Assembly (NCBI GenBank): GCA_902767395.1
Contig: CACXHI010000046.1
Location: 1-5,048, forward strand
Direction of reading: 5' to 3'
Length of the DNA: 5,048 nucleotides
DNA from: Oscillospiraceae bacterium
GTDB lineage: Bacteria; Bacillota; Clostridia; Oscillospirales; Oscillospiraceae
Shown: piece by piece, positions 1 to 4,317 of the stretch
Layout: each line of letters begins with the position of its first letter
Position numbering within the stretch: position 1 is the stretch's first letter
The notes under the pieces: model-generated
Told to the model about the DNA's origin: nothing
Database searches by the model: none
The model's input: only the letters and a program-made list of their open reading frames with translations
Made by a program: the position numbers and the translations under genes

Positions 1-19
1 ATTTCTTACCTCTAAACAA
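1..19 (-). CDS. rplA: Ribosomal protein L1, 5' end only (partial)
   Basis: Only six full codons are visible before the window ends, reading TTG-TTT-AGA-GGT-AAG-AAA (M-F-R-G-K-K). This resembles the start of clostridial L1 proteins as I remember them, and rplA is expected directly after rplK. The start is TTG: a strong AAGGAGG lies 8 nt upstream, no ATG or GTG is available at that distance, and the alternative ATT start one base upstream hits TAG at the third codon. L1 binds 23S rRNA at the L1 stalk and commonly represses its own mRNA. A probable L1-binding element sits immediately upstream (38-63). The identity rests on position, ribosome binding site and a very short peptide, so it is likely but not proven from this window. 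Confidence 0.7.
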
Positions 20-26
20 TGTTATA

Positions 27-34
27 TCCTCCTT
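27..34 (-). promoter_or_regulatory. Shine-Dalgarno for rplA, decides the TTG start
   Basis: AAGGAGGA is a near-perfect complement to the 16S rRNA 3' end. It is 8 nt from the TTG at 19-17, and no other start codon is suitably placed. It begins only 3 nt after the L1-type RNA element, so protein bound there could block ribosome loading. Confidence 0.8.
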
Positions 35-37
35 AAA

Positions 38-63
38 GTGGTGATGCGGAATAATCCTCCCAC
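38..63 (-). promoter_or_regulatory. Putative L1 operator (23S rRNA mimic) before rplA
   Basis: In the mRNA, GUGG (63-60) pairs with CCAC (41-38). Inside, GGA (57-55) pairs with UCC (50-48) around a UUAU loop. Unpaired GA lies on the 5' side and GCAUCA on the 3' side. The GUGGGAGG...ACCAC layout matches the L1-binding region of 23S rRNA (helices 76-78) as I recall it, where GGUGGGAGGC faces GAAAUACCACC. L1 is known in E. coli to bind such a mimic in its own operon mRNA and repress translation. The element ends 3 nt before the rplA Shine-Dalgarno. A second copy of the design lies before rplK. The function is inferred from this mimicry. Confidence 0.7.
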
Positions 64-88
64 ATTGTGAGACGGAGTCTCAGTCAAT
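64..88 (-). other. Hairpin in the rplK-rplA spacer
   Basis: TGAGAC (68-73) and GTCTCA (77-82) form a 6-bp perfect stem with a 3-nt loop. ATTG (64-67) and CAAT (85-88) can lengthen it by 4 bp across a 2-nt bulge. It begins at the rplK stop codon and abuts the L1-type element. No U-tract follows, so it is unlikely to terminate transcription. It may separate the two reading frames or stack on the L1 element. The role is unknown. Confidence 0.45.
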
Positions 89-513
89 TAGTCAACAACG
101 GTAATGCCCATGGAACGGCAGGTGCCGGCCACCTGACTCATCGCGGCTTCGATGGTCGCAGCGGTGAGGTCGGGCATCTTGCGCTCCGCGATTTCCTTGA
201 CCTGCGCCTTGGTGATGGTGGCAACCTTGGTCTTGTTGGGAACGCCGGAACCCTTCTCAATGCCAAGCGTCTTGAGGATCAGCTCGGAAGCGGGAGGGGT
301 CTTGGTCACGAAGGTGAAGCTGCGGTCGGCGTAGACGGTGATGACAACGGGAATCTTGAAGCCGGCCTGATCCTTGGTGCGCTCGTTGAATTCCTTGATG
401 AACTGAGAGATGTTAACACCGTGCTGGCCCAGAGCGGGACCAACCGGAGGAGAAGCGGTTGCCTTCGCAGCCGGGATCTGAAGATTGATATAACCGGTAA
501 TTTTCTGTGCCAT
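88..513 (-). CDS. rplK: 50S ribosomal protein L11
   Basis: The 141-aa product has the usual L11 length. L11 sits at the GTPase-associated centre of the 50S subunit, binding the 1070 region of 23S rRNA together with the L10/L12 stalk. It is the target area of thiostrepton-type antibiotics and takes part in the stringent response. The N-terminal domain carries the hallmark PPVGPALGQHG (about residues 22-32). The C-terminal RNA-binding domain runs from about residue 71 and contains KTPPASELILKTLG and the closing GTCRSMGI. The start is the ATG giving MAQKITGY, with AGGAGGTG 8 nt upstream. A longer form from GTG at 522 would start inside that ribosome binding site and is rejected. The gene follows nusG after 83 bp that hold a hairpin and an L1-type operator, and it ends 68 bp before rplA. 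Identity is very secure. Confidence 0.97.
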   Translation of the reverse strand: MAQKITGYINLQIPAAKATASPPVGPALGQHGVNISQFIKEFNERTKDQAGFKIPVVITVYADRSFTFVTKTPPASELILKTLGIEKGSGVPNKTKVATITKAQVKEIAERKMPDLTAATIEAAMSQVAGTCRSMGITVVD

Positions 514-519
514 GAAAAG

Positions 520-527
520 CACCTCCT
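520..527 (-). promoter_or_regulatory. Shine-Dalgarno for rplK
   Basis: AGGAGGTG lies 8 nt (counting from AGGAGG) before the ATG at 513. Its final GTG is in frame with rplK and can be mistaken for a start, but L11 proteins begin at MAQK and the site is needed for ribosome binding. It is 8 nt downstream of the L1-type element. Confidence 0.85.
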
Positions 528-535
528 AATAAAAA

Positions 536-568
536 GTGGTAATTTGGCGGGGACTGCGCCCCTCCCAC
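536..568 (-). promoter_or_regulatory. Putative L1 operator (23S rRNA mimic) before rplK
   Basis: In the mRNA, GUGG (568-565) pairs with CCAC (539-536). After an unpaired GA, GGGG (562-559) pairs with CCCC (552-549) around a CGCAGU loop, and the returning strand GCCAAAUUA stays open. The open strands strongly recall the L1 site in 23S rRNA, where GGUGGGAGGC faces GAAAUACCACC. In E. coli the site through which L1 represses the L11-L1 operon is upstream of rplK, so position and sequence agree. The rplK Shine-Dalgarno begins 8 nt after the element. It is preceded by another hairpin (574-593). The function is inferred from known L1 autoregulation. Confidence 0.78.
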
Positions 569-573
569 GTTCT

Positions 574-593
574 GACCGCCCCCACGGGCAGTC
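574..593 (-). other. Hairpin directly after nusG
   Basis: In the mRNA, GACUGCCC (593-586) pairs with GGGCGGUC (581-574), 8 bp including one U-G pair, around a GUGG loop. It starts 3 nt after the nusG stop codon and lies 5 nt before the L1-type element. No U-tract follows, so a simple terminator is unlikely. It may be a first helix of the L1-responsive leader, or a processing or pause signal between nusG and rplK. Confidence 0.5.
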
Positions 594-596
594 GGG

Positions 597-1124
597 TCAA
601 TCGGAGATGGTCTCCACCTGATCGAGCTCGAGCTCGATCGGGGTTTCGCGCCCGAACATGGAAACGACGACGCGAACGCTGTTTTTGTCGATGTCCAGTG
701 CCTCGACTCTGCCGGTGAAGGAGGTCAGAGGACCGTCCGCAATCCGGACTGTGTCACCGACCTGATAATTCACGACGACCTCATGGCGCTCAACGCCCCA
801 CTGGATCGTCTCCTTCTCGCTCAGAGGGGAGGGATTGGTGCTGCTCGCACCCACGAAGCCCGTAACGCCGCGGACGTTGCGAACGATGTACCAGGTCTCG
901 CTGTTCATCACCATTTTGATGAACACGTAGCCGGGGAACAGCTTCCGCTCGTAGGTCTTGGGCCCGTTCTCCGTCACCTCGGTGACGGTCTCCATGGGGA
1001 TCGCAACCTCACAGAGCACGTCCTGAAGCTGACGGTTTTCGATGGTCTTTTCGATGGTAGCCTTGACCGTATTCTCATAGCCGGAATAGGTCTGCACGAC
1101 GTACCACTGCGCGTTCTCTGCCAT
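597..1124 (-). CDS. nusG: Transcription termination/antitermination factor NusG
   Basis: The 175-aa product has the standard bacterial NusG length. The NGN domain that binds the RNA polymerase clamp opens with WYVVQTYSGYE (residues 7-17) and includes the conserved FPGYVFIKM (63-71) and the VRNVRGVTGFVG segment (81-92). The C-terminal KOW domain starts at VGDTVRI (122-128) with GPLTSFTG (131-138), and is the part that contacts NusE/S10, Rho or the ribosome in other bacteria. The gene starts 6 nt after the secE stop, with only a weak GATCGGG-type ribosome binding site inside the end of secE, so translation is probably coupled to secE. It is cotranscribed with rpmG, secE and rplK, the classical arrangement. 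No insertion or truncation is seen. Confidence 0.97.
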   Translation of the reverse strand: MAENAQWYVVQTYSGYENTVKATIEKTIENRQLQDVLCEVAIPMETVTEVTENGPKTYERKLFPGYVFIKMVMNSETWYIVRNVRGVTGFVGASSTNPSPLSEKETIQWGVERHEVVVNYQVGDTVRIADGPLTSFTGRVEALDIDKNSVRVVVSMFGRETPIELELDQVETISD

Positions 1125-1130
1125 GCCGGA

Positions 1131-1361
1131 TTACCCGATCAGGCCGAGCAGGGCTTTGATGCCCCTATAGGCCGACCAATCGATCAGGCCGATGATCACC
1201 GCGAAAATCACGGAAACAACGATCACGACCAGAGTGTTGTTCAGGACCTGAGACCATGTCGGCCACACGACCTTCTTGAGCTCGCTCTTCATGCCGCGGA
1301 ACCATTTCGTCAAGCCGGCCCATTTTCTGGTGAACCAGTTTTCCTTTTTGACTTCAGCCAT
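1131..1361 (-). CDS. secE: Preprotein translocase subunit SecE
   Basis: The 76-aa product is a short SecE of the single-membrane-span type usual in Gram-positive bacteria. SecE clamps the two halves of SecY in the SecYEG export channel. A basic N-terminus with several Trp residues (1-25) leads into the conserved amphipathic surface helix ELKKVVWPTW (residues 27-36). One hydrophobic membrane segment follows at about residues 43-60 (TLVVIVVSVIFAVIIGLI). The start ATG has AAAGGGAG 7 nt upstream (1376-1369). It lies 18 nt after rpmG and 6 nt before nusG, as expected for the rpmG-secE-nusG operon. The motif and neighbours make the call firm despite the small size. Confidence 0.96.
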   Translation of the reverse strand: MAEVKKENWFTRKWAGLTKWFRGMKSELKKVVWPTWSQVLNNTLVVIVVSVIFAVIIGLIDWSAYRGIKALLGLIG

Positions 1362-1379
1362 GGTTGTTCTCCCTTTCGC

Positions 1380-1529
1380 TTACTTGGTCTCGGTGTGAAG
1401 CGTATGCTTCTTGCAGAATCTGCAATACTTCTTCATCTCGAGCCGGTCGGGGTCGTTCTTTTTGTTCTTCATGGAGTTGTAGTTTCTCTGCTTGCATTCG
1501 GAACATCTGAGAGTAATCTTTACGCGCAT
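1380..1529 (-). CDS. rpmG: 50S ribosomal protein L33, zinc-ribbon form
   Basis: This 49-aa protein reads MRVKITLRCSECKQRNY... and ends ...HTLHTETK. Two CXXC pairs, Cys9/Cys12 and Cys36/Cys39, form the four-cysteine zinc ribbon of the zinc-containing (C+) type of L33, a small 50S protein. The length matches L33 (about 49-50 aa). The basic core with NSMKNKKNDPDRLEMKKYC is typical. ATG at 1529 has a perfect AAGGAGGT upstream. The gene is first in the rpmG-secE-nusG-rplK-rplA operon and follows a strong promoter and a leader of about 115 nt. Because all four cysteines are present, it is the zinc-replete form rather than the cysteine-free paralogue made under zinc limitation. Confidence 0.96.
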   Translation of the reverse strand: MRVKITLRCSECKQRNYNSMKNKKNDPDRLEMKKYCRFCKKHTLHTETK

Positions 1530-1534
1530 TACGG

Positions 1535-1543
1535 CACCTCCTT
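1535..1543 (-). promoter_or_regulatory. Shine-Dalgarno for rpmG
   Basis: AAGGAGGTG is a perfect anti-16S match, with 5 to 8 nt to the ATG at 1529 depending on where the match is counted from. A second, weaker GGGAGG lies a few nt further upstream (1554-1549) and overlaps the strand that can close the leader structure. Confidence 0.88.
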
Positions 1544-1549
1544 AATTGC

Positions 1550-1645
1550 CTCCCTGTATCACCGCAGCTATCCAAAATTTAGCGGGGTGCGAATCCCCTT
1601 CTGCGGCTGAAAAAGGCGCACAAAAAAGAGCCCTTTTTCACAGGT
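1550..1645 (-). ncRNA. Structured 5' leader of the rpmG operon (unclassified)
   Basis: The predicted transcript leader can form nested helices. CCUGU (1644-1640) pairs with ACAGG (1557-1553) and closes the region. UGAAAAAGG (1640-1632) pairs with CCUUUUUCA (1616-1608), 9 bp; it shares one base with the closing helix. CCGCA(G) (1606-1601) pairs with (C)UGCGG (1567-1562). Within this last helix lie GGGG/CCCC (1598-1595 with 1587-1584, 7-nt loop AUUCGCA) and GCUA/UAGC (1583-1580 with 1570-1567, 9-nt loop). The last three helices make a compact three-way junction. The fold starts almost at the predicted transcription start and ends beside the rpmG ribosome binding site. I do not recognise it as a named riboswitch or r-protein leader. 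The pairing is seen by eye, and any function is inference. Confidence 0.45.
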
Positions 1646-1651
1646 ATGATT

Positions 1652-1680
1652 ATTGTACCACAAAAAAGCTCAGATGTCAA
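1652..1680 (-). promoter_or_regulatory. Sigma-A promoter of the rpmG-secE-nusG-rplK operon
   Basis: TTGACA (-35, 1680-1675) is followed by a 17-bp spacer and TACAAT (-10, 1657-1652), matching 11 of 12 consensus bases with ideal spacing. An A-rich stretch directly upstream of the -35 (1697-1681) looks like an UP element, as expected for a ribosomal-protein promoter. Transcription should start near A1645-A1647, giving a leader of about 115 nt before rpmG. Confidence 0.92.
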
Positions 1681-1736
1681 TGTATTTTTTTGATTTTGGC
1701 CGAATGATCTTGCCACCTGCTTTGATTTTCCGCAAT

Positions 1737-1766
1737 CGCGCAGCCCCGCTGAGGCGGGGCTGCGCG
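1737..1766 (-). terminator. Strong hairpin after lysS, possible terminator without U-tract
   Basis: A perfect 13-bp GC-rich stem (1737-1749 with 1754-1766) has a 4-nt loop and begins 4 nt after the second lysS stop codon. Such a stem at a gene end suggests termination of the greA-lysS transcript. However, the RNA that follows is AUUGCGGAAAAUC on the transcribed side and has no run of U. It may be a non-canonical terminator, a 3'-end stabiliser after Rho or processing, or a roadblock to read-through into the rpmG promoter 57 bp further on. Confidence 0.6.
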
Positions 1767-1773
1767 GCAATCA

Positions 1774-3735
1774 TCAGCAGAGCTTTGCGCCGGCCGGAAT
1801 GTGGGGATCCACCATGAGCAGATGGAGCTTTTCCTCCTCGCCTTCCTTGTGGACGGCGGAGACCAGCATTCCGCAGGACTCGATGCCCATCATTGGGCGC
1901 GGCGGCAGGTTGACGATGGCGATACAGGTCTTGCCGACCAGTTGCGCCGGCTCATAGAACGCATGGATGCCGGACAGAATCGTGCGCGGGGTGCCGGTGC
2001 CGTCGTCGAGCGTGAACTTCAAGAGCTTCTTGGACTTTGGCACGGCCTCACAGGCCAGCACCTTGACCGCACGGAAATCGCTCTTGCAGAAGGTCTCGAA
2101 GTCAATCGCGTCGGAGAACAGCGGCTCGATCTGCACGTTGGAAAAGTCGGGCTTCTCGCAGGAAATAAGGGGTGCACCCTCAATCGCAGGAGCTGTCTCC
2201 ACACCTGTTTCCACGGCCTCCCGCTTCTCATCTCGCTCCTCCGAGCCGGTCTTGACCGACTTCATCGTGGGGAAGAGCAGAACGTCGCGGATGGCGGCGG
2301 AGTCGGTCAGGAGCATACACAGACGGTCGATGCCGTAGCCGATGCCGCCCGTGGGAGGCATACCGATCTCCAGCGCGTTCAGAAAATCCTCGTCCGTGGT
2401 ATTGGCCTCCTCGTCGCCCTTGGCAAGCAGCTCCTCCTGGGCGCGGAAGCGCTCCCGCTGGTCCACGGGATCGTTCAGTTCGGAATAGGCGTTGCACATC
2501 TCCCAGCCGTTCATAAACAGCTCGAAGCGCTCCACGTAATCCGGCTCTGTGGGCTTGCGCTTGGTCAGAGGCGAAATCTCAACCGGGTGATCCATAATGA
2601 AGGTGGGCTGAAGCAGCTTCTCCTCCACAAACTGCTCAAAGAAGAGATTGAGAATGTCGCCCTTTGCATGGCGCTCCTCAAACTCGACGCCGTGGGCCTT
2701 GGCAGCGGCGCGCGCCTCCTCGAGGCTGTGAATCTCGTCAAAGTCCACGCCGGAATACTGCTTGACAGCCTGGCGCATGGTCAGGCGCGCAAAGGGCTTG
2801 GACAGATCCATCTCCACGCCGTTATAGACGATGGTGGTCGTCCCGAGCACCTCCTGCGCCACATGGCGGAACATGTCCTCGGTCAGATCCATCATGCCGT
2901 GATAGTCGGTGTAGGCCTGATAGAGCTCCATCAGGGTGAACTCGGGATTGTGGCGGGTGTCGATGCCCTCGTTGCGGAAGACGCGGCCGATCTCGTAGAC
3001 CCGCTCCAAGCCGCCGACGATCAGGCGCTTGAGGTAGAGCTCCAAAGAGATGCGGAGCTTGAAGTCCTCGTCCAGCGCGTTAAAGTGGGTGGTAAAGGGC
3101 CGGGCCGCCGCGCCGCCTGCATTCGTGACCAGCATAGGAGTCTCGACCTCCAAAAAGCCGCGAGCGTCCAGATAGCGGCGAATGCTGCTGAGAATTCTGG
3201 AGCGGTGGATAAAGGTGTCCCGCACGTCCTCATTCATCACCAGATCCACGTAGCGCTGACGGTAGCGCAGATCGGTATTGGTCAGGCCGTGATACTTCTC
3301 CGGCAGGGGCTTCAGTGACTTGGAGAGCAGGGTCACAGAGCGGGTACGCACGGAGATTTCGCCGCGCTGGGTACGGAAAACCACACCCTCTACGCCCACA
3401 ATATCGCCCACGTCCAGCTTGCGGCAGTCTGCAAAGGCTTCCTCGCCCATTTCGTCCACCTTGATATAGAGCTGAACCCGTCCCGTCCGATCCTGCAAAT
3501 CGGAGAAGATCGCCTTGCCCATGCCGCGCTTGGACATGATTCGACCCGCAAGCCGGACGGTCTGCTCCTCCAGCTCGTCGAAGCGCTCTCTCACGTCCTG
3601 CGTGTGATGGGTCACGTCGAATCTGGTAATTTGGAAGGGGTCTCTCCCCTCCTGCTGCAATGCCTGCAGCTTCTCATGTCGAACACGCACCTGATCTACC
3701 ATCGGCAGCTCAGACTGCGGAGTAAACTTTGCCAT
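1774..3735 (-). CDS. lysS: Lysyl-tRNA synthetase (class II) with C-terminal tRNA-binding domain
   Basis: The 653-aa enzyme charges tRNA-Lys with lysine using ATP. The usual bacterial LysRS is about 490-500 aa. Counting from the chosen ATG, an OB-fold anticodon-binding domain covers about residues 60-142. The class II core has motif 1 at FLEVETPML (194-202), motif 2 at FRNEGIDTRHNPEF (253-266) and motif 3 at GIGYGIDRLCML (464-475). A charged linker (about 493-530) leads to an extra domain of about 120 aa that resembles the MetRS C-terminus/Trbp111 (EMAP-type OB fold): DFRAVKVL, SGI, then NLPPRPMMGIESCGM (609-623). ATG at 3735 is preferred, with GAGAGG 9 nt upstream; the TTG seven codons earlier lacks a good site. 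It lies 30 nt after greA and ends in two in-frame TGA codons. Confidence 0.97.
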   Translation of the reverse strand: MAKFTPQSELPMVDQVRVRHEKLQALQQEGRDPFQITRFDVTHHTQDVRERFDELEEQTVRLAGRIMSKRGMGKAIFSDLQDRTGRVQLYIKVDEMGEEAFADCRKLDVGDIVGVEGVVFRTQRGEISVRTRSVTLLSKSLKPLPEKYHGLTNTDLRYRQRYVDLVMNEDVRDTFIHRSRILSSIRRYLDARGFLEVETPMLVTNAGGAAARPFTTHFNALDEDFKLRISLELYLKRLIVGGLERVYEIGRVFRNEGIDTRHNPEFTLMELYQAYTDYHGMMDLTEDMFRHVAQEVLGTTTIVYNGVEMDLSKPFARLTMRQAVKQYSGVDFDEIHSLEEARAAAKAHGVEFEERHAKGDILNLFFEQFVEEKLLQPTFIMDHPVEISPLTKRKPTEPDYVERFELFMNGWEMCNAYSELNDPVDQRERFRAQEELLAKGDEEANTTDEDFLNALEIGMPPTGGIGYGIDRLCMLLTDSAAIRDVLLFPTMKSVKTGSEERDEKREAVETGVETAPAIEGAPLISCEKPDFSNVQIEPLFSDAIDFETFCKSDFRAVKVLACEAVPKSKKLLKFTLDDGTGTPRTILSGIHAFYEPAQLVGKTCIAIVNLPPRPMMGIESCGMLVSAVHKEGEEEKLHLLMVDPHIPAGAKLC

Positions 3736-3765
3736 ATCCTCTTTCCTCTCTTCCAACTTCTCTCT

Positions 3766-4254
3766 TTAATCGACCTTGCGCTCCACGGAGACAATTTCAA
3801 ACTGGAGCGTTCCCGCGGGAGCCTCGACCCCGACAATGCTGCCGACAGTCTTCCCGAGAATGGCGCGTCCAACCGGGGAATCGTCTGAGATCTTCCCGGC
3901 TTGGGGGTTGGCCTCCTGCGAGCCGACGATGAGATAGGTCTCCACCTCGTCGGTTTCCACGTCCCGAATCTGAACCTCGCTGCCCAAGCCGACGCGGTCA
4001 GCCGTATCGTTGGGTTCCTCGTCGTCGATCACAACGGCATGTGCCAGAATATTCTCCACCTCGGCAATGCGTCCGTAGAGCTGAGCCTGCTCATTTTTTG
4101 CCTCATCGTATTCACTGTTCTCGGACAGGTCGCCAAAGGAACGCGCCTCTTTCAGATGCTCCGCGACCTCCAACTCCCGTGTGGTTTTCAGATAGTGCAG
4201 CTCCTGTTCCAGCTCCGCGAGCCGGGCTCTGCTCAGCTTAAATTCCTTTGCCAT
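3766..4254 (-). CDS. greA: Transcription elongation factor GreA
   Basis: The 162-aa product has the normal GreA length. GreA enters the RNA polymerase secondary channel and triggers cleavage of backtracked RNA so elongation can resume. The N-terminal coiled coil spans about residues 1-75, with the catalytic tip in GDLSENSEYDEAKNE (41-55); acidic tip residues D42 and E45 correspond to the E. coli pair D41/E44. The C-terminal FKBP-like domain has SDDSPVGRAILGKTVG (123-138) and ends in FEIVSVERKVD. The start has AAAGGCGG 7 nt upstream, a slightly imperfect ribosome binding site. A perfect-consensus promoter lies 35-63 bp upstream of the ATG, giving a leader of under 30 nt. It is followed after 30 nt by lysS, a greA-lysS pairing found in many Bacillota. 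Confidence 0.97.
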   Translation of the reverse strand: MAKEFKLSRARLAELEQELHYLKTTRELEVAEHLKEARSFGDLSENSEYDEAKNEQAQLYGRIAEVENILAHAVVIDDEEPNDTADRVGLGSEVQIRDVETDEVETYLIVGSQEANPQAGKISDDSPVGRAILGKTVGSIVGVEAPAGTLQFEIVSVERKVD

Positions 4255-4281
4255 GCAACAACCGCCTTTCTGCCTAAATTT

Positions 4282-4303
4282 GGCCTATATTATACTATTG
4301 GCC
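4282..4303 (-). repeat. Imperfect palindrome over the greA -10 box
   Basis: GGCC (4282-4285) and GGCC (4300-4303) flank an AT-rich core; 9 of 11 symmetric pairs match, with mismatches only at the fifth and ninth pairs. It is centred within the -10 box region and could be an operator. The AT-rich core is partly forced by the -10 sequence, so the GGCC arms are the only informative part. Confidence 0.35.
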
Positions 4304-4317
4304 GATCAGTTTGTCAA
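4289..4317 (-). promoter_or_regulatory. Consensus sigma-A promoter of greA-lysS
   Basis: TTGACA (4317-4312), a 17-bp spacer and TATAAT (4294-4289) match the consensus at all 12 positions. The -35 box is made of the Leu and Thr codons just before the peptidase's final Asn and stop. Start of transcription is expected near 4281-4282. No terminator separates the peptidase gene from greA, so read-through from upstream is also possible. Confidence 0.92.

Noticed and set aside
88..522. Longer rplK starting at GTG 522
   Set aside because: That GTG is the end of the Shine-Dalgarno AGGAGGTG, and L11 proteins begin at MAQK from ATG 513.
67..621. 184-aa open frame on the plus strand
   Set aside because: It is antisense to rplK and both L1-type elements, with Gly/Leu-rich low-information sequence.
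1582..1600. tRNA T-arm-like GGGG-loop-CCCC near rpmG
   Set aside because: The 7-nt loop has a TTCG resemblance, but the invariant A58 position does not fit, and no acceptor, D or anticodon arm can be formed on either strand.
783..1610. 275-aa open frame on the plus strand
   Set aside because: It runs antisense across nusG, secE, rpmG and the leader, with no ribosome binding site or known motif.
1579..1770. 63-aa minus-strand open frame between lysS and rpmG
   Set aside because: It crosses the post-lysS hairpin, the operon promoter and the leader, has no usable ribosome binding site and resembles no protein I know.
1801..3318. 505-aa open frame on the plus strand
   Set aside because: It lies wholly antisense to lysS, whose class II motifs are unmistakable. 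The translation is rich in Leu, Val, His and Gly, as expected from the reverse strand of GC-biased codons, and shows no recognisable domain.
1774..3756. Longer lysS starting at TTG 3756
   Set aside because: It would add seven polar residues that are in fact the purine-rich ribosome-binding region of the ATG at 3735.
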